In this document: one piece after another, positions 25,457 through 32,860 of the stretch | How the letters are laid out: each line of letters begins with the position of its first letter | How positions within the stretch are numbered: position 1 is the stretch's first letter | Origin: Stieleria magnilauensis | GTDB taxonomy: Bacteria > Planctomycetota > Planctomycetia > Pirellulales > Pirellulaceae | Assembly (NCBI GenBank): GCA_007753675.1 | Contig: CP036432.1 | Coordinates: 9,331,281-9,395,280 of the forward strand | DNA: 64,000 nucleotides | Direction: 5' to 3' | Position numbers and translations under genes: made by a program | The notes under the pieces: model-generated | Told to the model about the DNA's origin: nothing | Database searches by the model: none | What the model saw: the letters and a program-made list of their open reading frames with translations, nothing else

Positions 25457-26437
25457 ATGCGATCCGCTTCCATCACGACCGACAGCTACCGACGGGTGCG
25501 ACGCATTTCGCGCCGCAGCGGCAGCAACTTTTATCGCTCGTTTTGGCTGCTGCCACGCGAAAAACGCAACGCCATGTGCGCGCTCTACGCCTTCGCCCGG
25601 ATCACCGATGACATCGGCGATTGCGACGAACCGGCGGCGCTGCGAACCCGCTGGCTGGATTGGTGGCGACAAACCACGGCACTGAACCTGATCAGCGACA
25701 CCCCGGTGGACCATGTGCCGCTGTCTCCGGGATTGGCCGACGACACCTCGGACTGGCCGATCGATCTGTTTCGCCATGCTAAAGAAATCATGCCGGCGCT
25801 GCGCGACACGACGCGACGGTTTCAAATCCCCACTCGCTACCTGTTGGAAATCGTCGACGGCGTCCTAGCCGACCAACAGAAAACGCGTTTCGACACCTAC
25901 GAACAACTGGAACATTATTGTTACCTGGTCGCATCGGCCGTCGGGTTGGCGTGTCTGCACATCTGGGAATTCGACGCCCCGTTGCCCATGCGTGCGGCCG
26001 TCGACTGTGGACTGGCGTTTCAACTGACCAACATCCTGCGCGACATTTCCGAAGACGCCCAGCGGGGACGGATTTATTTGCCCCGCCAGCACTTTGCCCA
26101 ACACGGATTGTGCGAAGATGATCTGCTGGAACCGCGTCCGGACGACCGCTTGGTTTGTCTGATCGAAGACGAAATCCGTCGCGCCAAAACACTTTATGTC
26201 AGCGGCTGGCAGGTCTGGGATTCACTCGGCCCCGACGGCCGCCCGATGTTTTCGATGATGTGGCGGACCTACCGTCGATTGCTCGATCGCATCGCGGAAA
26301 ACCCACGCGCGGTCGCGACGCGGCGGGTCGAACTGAGCACTGCGACGAAACTCGGCCTCGTTTCGCAGCACTTCCTCAAACCGATTTTTCATCGTCTGCC
26401 CGTGCCACCGATCGAAGTCACCGAGGCCGGCGCGTGA
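25457..26437 (+). CDS. hpnD: Presqualene diphosphate synthase HpnD
   Basis: HpnD joins two farnesyl diphosphates into presqualene diphosphate. I took the ATG at 25457, 2 bp after the hpnC stop, although the frame is open further upstream. The 326-residue protein has the family marks RSGSNFYRSFWLLPREKRNAMCALYAFARITDD (first Asp-rich motif DDIGD at about 50-54) and FQLTNILRDISEDAQRGRIYLP (second). The end overlaps the hpnE start as GTGA. Its similarity to HpnC is the usual sister relation within the fold. Assignment to HpnD instead of a general phytoene synthase rests on gene order and on the SGSNFYRSF motif. Confidence 0.94.
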   Translation: MRSASITTDSYRRVRRISRRSGSNFYRSFWLLPREKRNAMCALYAFARITDDIGDCDEPAALRTRWLDWWRQTTALNLISDTPVDHVPLSPGLADDTSDWPIDLFRHAKEIMPALRDTTRRFQIPTRYLLEIVDGVLADQQKTRFDTYEQLEHYCYLVASAVGLACLHIWEFDAPLPMRAAVDCGLAFQLTNILRDISEDAQRGRIYLPRQHFAQHGLCEDDLLEPRPDDRLVCLIEDEIRRAKTLYVSGWQVWDSLGPDGRPMFSMMWRTYRRLLDRIAENPRAVATRRVELSTATKLGLVSQHFLKPIFHRLPVPPIEVTEAGA

Positions 26438-27888
26438 CCGGGCAGCGTGTCGTGATCGTCGGCGGCGGGTTGGCCGGGATGGCCGCCGCCGAAACACTCT
26501 CGCGGGTTCATCCCGACGATCAAGTCACGCTGCTGGAATCCAAACGGATCCCCGGCGGTCGCGCCGGATCCTACGTCGATCCCGAAACGGAAACGGCAGT
26601 CGATTACTGCCAGCATGCCGCGATGGGTTGCTGTACCAACTTGATCGAGATGCTGGATCGATGTGGTTTGCAACAACACTTCCGACGCTACCGCTCGCTG
26701 ACGTTCTTGCACCCCGATCATCCGCCGAGTCGATTCGCACCGAACCGTTGGCTGCCGCCGCCGTTGCACTTGTTGGGGACCATTGGTGCGCAGCGTTACC
26801 TCGCCGCCCGGCAGAAACGCGAGATTCTTTGCGGGCTGTGGAAACTGATGCGGACGCCGCCGCGAGCGTTGGGGGACTGCCGCGCCCGGCAGTGGCTGGC
26901 CCAGGCGGGTCAAAGCGACGACAGCGTGCGGGAGTTCTGGGACGTGATCCTGGTCAGCGCCTTGGGAGAAACGACCGGACACGTCTCGATGGCTGCCGCC
27001 CGCAAGGTGCTGATCGACGGATTCGCGATCGCCCGCGGTGCCAGCGATGTGCTGGTTCCCACTCTGCCGCTGGCCGAGCTGTTTGGGCGTCAGCTCTCGG
27101 CAGTGTTGACCGGGCGAGGCGTGGAGATTCGGACCGGGCACACCGTGGAACAAATCACCCCCGAAGCACGTGTGATCACCGCATCAGGCGACCTGGATGC
27201 AGACGCCGTGATCTGCGCCGTGCCTTGGCACCGGATCGACAAACTGTTCGACCGATGGCCTGACGCGGATCGAAGTCGGTTGCCGGACGTGGACGCGATT
27301 TCGCAAATCCCGTCGTCTCCCATCACGGGGCTGCATCTCTGGTTTGATTCGCCCATCACGGCATTGGATCATGCAGTGATGGTGGGCACGACCGCACAGT
27401 GGCTGTTCCGTGACCCGTTTGATTCGCATCACCCGCCGGCCGCGACATCCACCGATGAGCCGTCGCAATATTACTATCAGGTGGTGATCAGCGCGTCCAA
27501 GGAATCGATTTCGGGGTCCAAACAGGAACTGATCGACACCGTTTTGGCCGAACTTCGACACGCCTTTCCGGCCGCCAGAAACGCAAGCCTGTTGCGTCAC
27601 CGCCTGGTCACCGACCCAAACAGCGTGTTTTCGTTGCGTCCGGATGTCGATGCGATCCGTCCGGCTGCGACCACGCAACTGCCCTGGCTCGCTCTAGCGG
27701 GGGATTGGACGCAAACGGGTTGGCCGGCCACGATGGAAGGCGCCGTGATCAGCGGTCGCTTGGCGGCACAGGCGGTCGCGCAGCAGCCTGGGCGCGATTC
27801 CCATCCGGACGTGGTCCCGCCAAATCGCTACCTTTGCCCTGGCCTGCCCCCCGGACGCCTCGCCCGCTGGATGATCCGCCACGACTGA
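26434..27888 (+). CDS. hpnE: Squalene-forming FAD desaturase/reductase HpnE
   Basis: HpnE reduces hydroxysqualene to squalene. The start is the GTG at 26434, which overlaps the hpnD stop (GTGA); this gives the FAD-binding N-terminus VVIVGGGLAGMAAAETLSRV directly. The 484-residue amine-oxidase-like flavoprotein has the GGRAGSYVDPET strand (second part of the dinucleotide fold) and the C-terminal FAD motif LALAGDWTQTGWPATMEGAVISGRLAA. This is the phytoene-desaturase/HpnE subgroup. A hydrophobic C-terminal tail is absent. The photolyase fusion follows after 63 bp on the same strand. Whether the product is used for hopanoids or carotenoids cannot be decided in the window, since no squalene-hopene cyclase is present. 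Confidence 0.93.
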   Translation: MTGQRVVIVGGGLAGMAAAETLSRVHPDDQVTLLESKRIPGGRAGSYVDPETETAVDYCQHAAMGCCTNLIEMLDRCGLQQHFRRYRSLTFLHPDHPPSRFAPNRWLPPPLHLLGTIGAQRYLAARQKREILCGLWKLMRTPPRALGDCRARQWLAQAGQSDDSVREFWDVILVSALGETTGHVSMAAARKVLIDGFAIARGASDVLVPTLPLAELFGRQLSAVLTGRGVEIRTGHTVEQITPEARVITASGDLDADAVICAVPWHRIDKLFDRWPDADRSRLPDVDAISQIPSSPITGLHLWFDSPITALDHAVMVGTTAQWLFRDPFDSHHPPAATSTDEPSQYYYQVVISASKESISGSKQELIDTVLAELRHAFPAARNASLLRHRLVTDPNSVFSLRPDVDAIRPAATTQLPWLALAGDWTQTGWPATMEGAVISGRLAAQAVAQQPGRDSHPDVVPPNRYLCPGLPPGRLARWMIRHD

Positions 27889-27951
27889 AGGTTTGCCACT
27901 GTCATACGATGTGACGCAGGATCGTCTTTTCTCCGACCGAGACCGGAACTC

Positions 27952-30426
27952 TTGGACACCGCACTTCCCAAACACATTGCCGAGCGTCTTCGTTGGATGG
28001 CGTCGCCCGAGGAGCGGGCGTACGAGCCAGGGCAGTTTGTGCTGTACTGGATGCACAACGCGCTGCGTGCTCACGAGAACCCGGCGCTCGATGCCGCGAT
28101 TTGCCTGGCCCGCCAAAACGGACTGCCACTGCTGGTCTACCATGGGCTCAGCGAAGAGTACCCGTACGCTTCGGACCGACTGCACGCGTTCATGTTGCAG
28201 GGCCATCGCGATGTGCAACGTGAACTGGCCGACCGCGGCATCGTGGCCGCGTTTCATTTGCAGCGTCAAGGACAACGCGGACCGTACCTGCGGAACCTGA
28301 CGCGTGTGGCCGCCTGCCTGATCACCGAAGAGATGCCGGTACAACCGCTCGTCGGCTGGATGGATCGATTGGTCGCCACCTGCAAGACACCGGTGGCTAC
28401 CGTCGACTGCTCCTGTGTCGCCCCGGTCACCTTGCTCGACCAGGCATTCACCTCCGCCGCTGACTTTCGCCGCCACGCTCAACCTCTCTACGACGAACGG
28501 TTAACCAAGGTCTATCCCGAACAACAGGTCGACGTCCCGATGTGTGACGTCGAACGGCTCACGTCGTCACTCGGCCTGCATCCGATCTCGTTGCAAGACG
28601 TGGATCTGGCGTCCTTGATCGGCCAGTGCCGGATCGATCATTCGATCGCGCCGGTCGCGGACACCCCCGGTGGAACCCGCGCCGGATATGCGCGTTGGAA
28701 CGCGTTCAAAACACACGGACTGGAAACGTATCGCCAGGCGCGCCACGACCCGCTGCGACCCGAAGGCGCCAGCCGAATGAGCGCTTACCTGCATTACGGC
28801 ATGGTCAGCCCGTTCCGGATCGCGCGGGAAGCGGCACAGCAAAACGCGAAAACGTTTCTCGACGAGTTGCTGACCTGGCGTGAGATGTCGTTTCACTATT
28901 GCTTTCACCATCGCGAGATCATTGACAGTTTGGACGCGGTGCCGGATTGGGCCAAGCAGTCGCTGTGCCGCCACGAAGGGGATCCGCGTGAAGCCAATTG
29001 CAGTTGGGAAACCCTGGCGCGGGCAAAGACGGGACGCCCACTTTGGGACGCCGCCCAGCGCAGTCTGCTCAAACATGGCGAATTACACAACAACCTCCGG
29101 ATGACGTGGGGAAAAGCGTTCCTCCCTTGGCTGGACACTCCCTCCCGCGCCCTTCAATTGACGTTGGATCTGAATCACCGCTACTCACTCGACGGTCGCA
29201 ACCCGGCCTCCTACGGCGGCGTGCTTTGGTGTTACGGCCAGTTCGATCGCCCGTTCACGCCCGAGCAACCGGTGATCGGCAAACTCCGTCCGCGCTGCCT
29301 GGAGGCACACGCCAGTCAAATCGATCTGCAACGTTTCCGCCGGCATGTCGACCGCCCCATCGCCGCGACGCTTCCCCGTGTCGCGGTCATCGGTGCCGGC
29401 ATCGGCGGACTGACGGCCGCACGGACGCTGGCCGATCACGGAATCGATGTCACGGTGTTCGACAAATCACACAGCGTCGGCGGACGGACCGCCACCCGCC
29501 GCGCCACGCACCCAGACGTCAAGGGCGAGCTGCTGTTCGATCACGGCGCCCAGTACTTCACGGCCCGCGACGCACGGTTCTGTCGACTGGTCAACAGCTG
29601 GATTCACGACGGGGTGGTCGAACCCTGGATGGGTCGAATCGTGCACCTGGATGCCCAAGGCGAGATCCTCGGCGAAAAAAATGACACGCCCCGCTACCTG
29701 GGCATCCCCGGCATGAACGCCGTCGCCAAACATTTGTCCGAAGGATTGACGCTGCGGTTGGGGAAAACGATTTCGCGTTTGACCGAGGCAGCCGGGCAAT
29801 GGCAGATCGAAACGACCGACGGGGAAAAACACGGACCGTTCGACGTGGTGTTGTGCAACTGCCCGCCGACTCAAACGCTCGCGTTGATCGACGGCCGTAC
29901 CGAGTTGGCCGAGACGGTGCGCTCGGTCAACATGCGTCCGTGCTGGGCCGCGATGATTGCCGACCCGTCGCTGTCGGATGTCCCGTATGACGGTGCGTTT
30001 GTCGACAACAGCCCGATCGCATGGATCGCAAGGAACGACAAGAAACCCGGCCGGACTTCACCCGCTTCGTGGGTCATCCATGCGTCGGCGGAATGGTCGA
30101 ACGCGCATGTCGATGACGATCCTGCTCGTGTCCTGCAAACCTTGCAACAGGCCTTCGAGTCGCTGCTGGGTGAAACGGTCACGCAGCCGCTTTACGCGAC
30201 CGCACACCGTTGGCGTTACGCCGTGCCCGAGAAACCGCTCGATCAGGAATGCCTATTCGACGCCACCACCGGAATCGGCGTCTGTGGTGATTGGTGCGGC
30301 GGCAGCCGAGTCGAAGCGGCCTATTTGAGCGGTATCGCCCTGGCCGGCTCGCTGCTACGCCGCTACACGATCGATCGACCGGCCTACCGCCCTGTACCCG
30401 CGAAACAAGTCTCGCTGTTTGCGTAG
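27952..30426 (+). CDS. Class II CPD photolyase fused to an FAD-dependent oxidoreductase
   Basis: The N-terminal 470 residues are a class II DNA photolyase: the FVLYWMHNALRAHENPALDAA entry strand, WREMSFHYCFHH, LHNNLRMTWGKAFLPWLDTP and the typical LNHRYSLDGRNPASYGGVLWCYGQFDRPF FAD-site block. After a short linker a second flavoprotein begins at about 476 with a GxGxxG loop (VAVIGAGIGGLTAARTLADHG), then GGRTATRR and a C-terminal GDWCGGSRVEAAYLSG, as in renalase-like NAD/FAD amine oxidases. The frame is open throughout, so this is one 824-aa protein. The start codon is TTG at 27952; the first ATG (27997) would remove 15 residues. The partner domain might reduce the photolyase flavin, but this is inference. 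It lies downstream of the squalene operon. Confidence 0.88.
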   Translation: MDTALPKHIAERLRWMASPEERAYEPGQFVLYWMHNALRAHENPALDAAICLARQNGLPLLVYHGLSEEYPYASDRLHAFMLQGHRDVQRELADRGIVAAFHLQRQGQRGPYLRNLTRVAACLITEEMPVQPLVGWMDRLVATCKTPVATVDCSCVAPVTLLDQAFTSAADFRRHAQPLYDERLTKVYPEQQVDVPMCDVERLTSSLGLHPISLQDVDLASLIGQCRIDHSIAPVADTPGGTRAGYARWNAFKTHGLETYRQARHDPLRPEGASRMSAYLHYGMVSPFRIAREAAQQNAKTFLDELLTWREMSFHYCFHHREIIDSLDAVPDWAKQSLCRHEGDPREANCSWETLARAKTGRPLWDAAQRSLLKHGELHNNLRMTWGKAFLPWLDTPSRALQLTLDLNHRYSLDGRNPASYGGVLWCYGQFDRPFTPEQPVIGKLRPRCLEAHASQIDLQRFRRHVDRPIAATLPRVAVIGAGIGGLTAARTLADHGIDVTVFDKSHSVGGRTATRRATHPDVKGELLFDHGAQYFTARDARFCRLVNSWIHDGVVEPWMGRIVHLDAQGEILGEKNDTPRYLGIPGMNAVAKHLSEGLTLRLGKTISRLTEAAGQWQIETTDGEKHGPFDVVLCNCPPTQTLALIDGRTELAETVRSVNMRPCWAAMIADPSLSDVPYDGAFVDNSPIAWIARNDKKPGRTSPASWVIHASAEWSNAHVDDDPARVLQTLQQAFESLLGETVTQPLYATAHRWRYAVPEKPLDQECLFDATTGIGVCGDWCGGSRVEAAYLSGIALAGSLLRRYTIDRPAYRPVPAKQVSLFA

Positions 30427-30552
30427 GTCACGCTGTGCGTGACATCCCGAGTAGGTCACGCTGTGCGTAACATCCCAAGTAGGTCACGCTGTGCGTGACA
30501 GAAGGCATGCACAGCATGCCCTACCAAAGACGAGCGGCATGCACCGCATGAC
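30423..30552. repeat. Hairpin repeats with compensatory changes (GTAGG...CTGTGC family)
   Basis: Three direct copies of a 28-bp unit start at 30423, 30451 and 30479, each containing the hairpin GTCACG-CTG-TGCGTGAC. An inverted copy follows (30504-30524) whose hairpin arms are GGCATGC/GCATGCC instead. Reading that copy on the minus strand gives GTAGGGCATG-CTGTG-CATGCC, so the flanks and loop are kept while both arms changed together. A degenerate piece (GGCATGCACCGCATG) follows. The block lies between two convergent genes. Confidence 0.85.
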
Positions 30553-31116
30553 TCACTTCAACGACTTGATCACTTCCTCGATCTTCTCTGGATCTTGCTT
30601 GGCGTTGACCGCGGAATCTTTGTAAGCGATCTTGCCGTCGAGCCCGATCACATAGGTCCATCGCTTTGCCGTGGCGGTTCGCAGCAACTCGGTTTCGGTG
30701 CCATCGATGATCTTCGTCACCGTTTTTTCACCCAGGGTGACGGGGACGCCGAACGCTTTGGCGACCTTCCCATCGGTGTCGGCCAACAGCGTAAAATTCA
30801 ACTGGTGGGCTTTCTTGAAGACGCGATGATTCTTGGCCGAGTCACCGCTGACCCCGACCACTTCCACACCGTCGGCGGTAAACGAATCCATCTTGTCGCG
30901 ATAGCCACAGGCCTGGGCCGTGCATCCCCCCGTCATGTCGGCCGGATAGAAATAAACGACCAGGATTTTTTTGCCGACGTGGTCGGACGACTTCCAGGTC
31001 TCATCGCGATCATCGGTCGCCTCAAAGGACGGCGCCTCGTCACCGACATCAATCGCCATCGCTTCGGCGGCGACGAACGACAACAACATGCAAACGGAAA
31101 TTTTGAAGAAACGCAT
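30553..31116 (-). CDS. Exported peroxiredoxin (BCP/thiol peroxidase type)
   Basis: A thiol peroxidase that reduces peroxides with two cysteines. The ATG at 31116 gives a signal peptide (FKISVCMLLSFVAAEAMA) followed by the mature start IDVGDEAPSFEATD. The longer open frame upstream lacks family similarity. The 187-residue protein has the active-site loop VYFYPADMTGGCTAQACGYRD with peroxidatic Cys65 and Cys70 in the C-x4-C spacing of BCP proteins, and the later KRWTYVIGLDGKIAY strand. The conserved PxxxTxxC is complete. Export to the periplasm is unusual for BCP, which is normally cytoplasmic, but common in planctomycetes. It faces away from the ceramidase-like gene with 197 bp between start codons. 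Confidence 0.92.
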   Translation of the reverse strand: MRFFKISVCMLLSFVAAEAMAIDVGDEAPSFEATDDRDETWKSSDHVGKKILVVYFYPADMTGGCTAQACGYRDKMDSFTADGVEVVGVSGDSAKNHRVFKKAHQLNFTLLADTDGKVAKAFGVPVTLGEKTVTKIIDGTETELLRTATAKRWTYVIGLDGKIAYKDSAVNAKQDPEKIEEVIKSLK

Positions 31117-31313
31117 CACTGGGAACTCTTTCTCGGGTGGGTGGGACGATCGGGCAGGAACTGAGATTGTAATTGATCCGGGTGTGCCAGCGTCGTCTTT
31201 TGCTCCCCAAAAGTTGCCAGACGGATGGATCGCATCGAGCGTGTTTCCGGCGGCGTGACCGGCTATCATGGGAAACCCCACCTCCCACCCAATTCCCGCC
31301 GAGACGATTCTCT

Positions 31314-32738
31314 ATGTCGCACAAGATTCATCGCCCCCACCTCAACGCTGTCGTGTTTCTCGCCTTGCTCGTGCTGAGTTGGCTTCCAGACTTTGCTGCC
31401 CGCGGACATGCCGCCGAAAGCGATGCGGTCAAGATCGCGACCTTCGATTTGGACGTCACCCCGCCGGTCGGTTCGATGATGGCTTACGACCCGGTTCGCC
31501 GCAGCGACGAGCTGGGATTGCGATGTCGCGGTCTGGTGATTCTGGGCGCCGACCAGCCGATCGTGTTGTGTGCGGTCGATTGGATCGGAATCGCCAACGG
31601 CGCCCACGACACGTTCCGCGACGTCCTGGCGGCGGCCGCCGAAACGACTCGTGACCGCGTCGCCGTGCATTGCCTGCATCAACACGACGCACCACGCTGC
31701 GACTTCACCGCCGAGCAGATCCTCCACCACGCCGGCGCGACGGATCTGGGCCCGTACGAAAGCTCTTTCCAACGCGGCGTGCTGCACCAGCTTGGTCAAA
31801 CCGTCACCGCCGCCCTGCCCCACGCCCAGCCGATCACACACGCCGGATTCGGCACGGCCGTCGTCGAGAACGTTGCGTCGAACCGACGGTTGCTCGGTCC
31901 CGACGGAAAGGTCAAAGCGACGCGGTACACCACCTGCCGCGACCCTGACTTGCGAGCCGAACCGGAAGGAACGATCGACCCCGAACTGAATTGCCTGGTG
32001 TTCTACGACGGCGACAAGGCGCTTGCTTCGATGACCTACTATGCCTGTCATCCGCAAAGCTATTACCGCACCGGCGTCCCCAGTCCCGATTTCCCTGGTA
32101 TCGCACGAATCATCCGCGGGCAAGACGTCCCCGAAACGATGCACATCCATTTCAATGGGGCCGGCGGAAACATCGGCGCGGGGAAATACAACGACGGCGA
32201 CAAGGCGAATCGTTTGATCCTGGCCGCCCGTGTCGCCGACGCGATGAAACGCGCGTTCGAGTCTGCCGAGCGTTTCCCGGTCCGCCCCGAATCGATTGCC
32301 TGGTCGGTCGCCCCGGTCGCATTGCCGCCGGCACCCCATTTGGACCGAGAGCAGTTGCTAGCGGCATTGCAGAACCCATCGTCATCCGACACCCAAAACG
32401 TGCCCGCCGACCTGGCTTGGCTCGGACGCTGTCAATCCGGTCACAAGATCGACCTGGCGTGCCTGGCCGTCGGCGATGTTCGCGTGCTGCACATGCCCGG
32501 AGAGCTGTTCGTCGAATACCAACTGGCCGCGAAGAAGATGCGCGACGACTTGCACGTCGCCATGGCCGTCTATGGTGATTATGGTCCAGGCTACATCGGC
32601 ACCGAGATCGCCTACGGACAAGGCGGCTACGAAACCAGCCCGCGGGCGTCGCGCGTCGACAAAAGTTGCGAACGCATTCTGATGGACAACATCACGCAGT
32701 TGCTCGGCGTGGAAGACTCAGCAACGAGTGGTCAATGA
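31314..32738 (+). CDS. Secreted neutral/alkaline ceramidase-like hydrolase
   Basis: The ATG at 31314 gives a signal peptide (VVFLALLVLSWLPDFAARGHA). The 474-residue mature protein follows the neutral-ceramidase superfamily pattern: VKIATFDLDVTPPVGSMMAYDP, CRGLVILGADQPIVLCAVDWIGI, VHCLHQHDAPRCD (metal-binding His pair), MTYYACHPQSYYRTG and FNGAGGNIGAGKYNDG, the loop with catalytic Asn/Gly. The C-terminal GELFVEYQLAAKK motif is also typical. The family hydrolyses ceramides, but planctomycete members are many and their substrates are untested, so I call it ceramidase-like. The next gene (dehydrogenase) begins 122 bp downstream, across a hairpin repeat. Confidence 0.85.
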   Translation: MSHKIHRPHLNAVVFLALLVLSWLPDFAARGHAAESDAVKIATFDLDVTPPVGSMMAYDPVRRSDELGLRCRGLVILGADQPIVLCAVDWIGIANGAHDTFRDVLAAAAETTRDRVAVHCLHQHDAPRCDFTAEQILHHAGATDLGPYESSFQRGVLHQLGQTVTAALPHAQPITHAGFGTAVVENVASNRRLLGPDGKVKATRYTTCRDPDLRAEPEGTIDPELNCLVFYDGDKALASMTYYACHPQSYYRTGVPSPDFPGIARIIRGQDVPETMHIHFNGAGGNIGAGKYNDGDKANRLILAARVADAMKRAFESAERFPVRPESIAWSVAPVALPPAPHLDREQLLAALQNPSSSDTQNVPADLAWLGRCQSGHKIDLACLAVGDVRVLHMPGELFVEYQLAAKKMRDDLHVAMAVYGDYGPGYIGTEIAYGQGGYETSPRASRVDKSCERILMDNITQLLGVEDSATSGQ

Positions 32739-32749
32739 CTGGCGACTGC

Positions 32750-32802
32750 GTAGCTGCCGTCGCCAGACGGCGGAACGTCCACGCTCTGGCGAGCGTAGCT
32801 AC
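32750..32802. repeat. Imperfect inverted repeat (GTAGCT...TCGCCAGA) between two + genes
   Basis: GTAGCTGCCGTCGCCAGA at 32750-32767 pairs with TCTGGCGAGCGTAGCTAC at 32785-32802 in 14 of 18 positions, with a 17-nt loop. The left arm also contains a small hairpin GCCGTC-GCCA-GACGGC. It lies 11 bp after the ceramidase stop and may act as a terminator or processing stem. Confidence 0.65.
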
Positions 32803-32860
32803 TCTCGACATCAGCTCCCCCTCCCCCTTCCCTCCCCCTCCCGCCTTATTCCGACGCATC

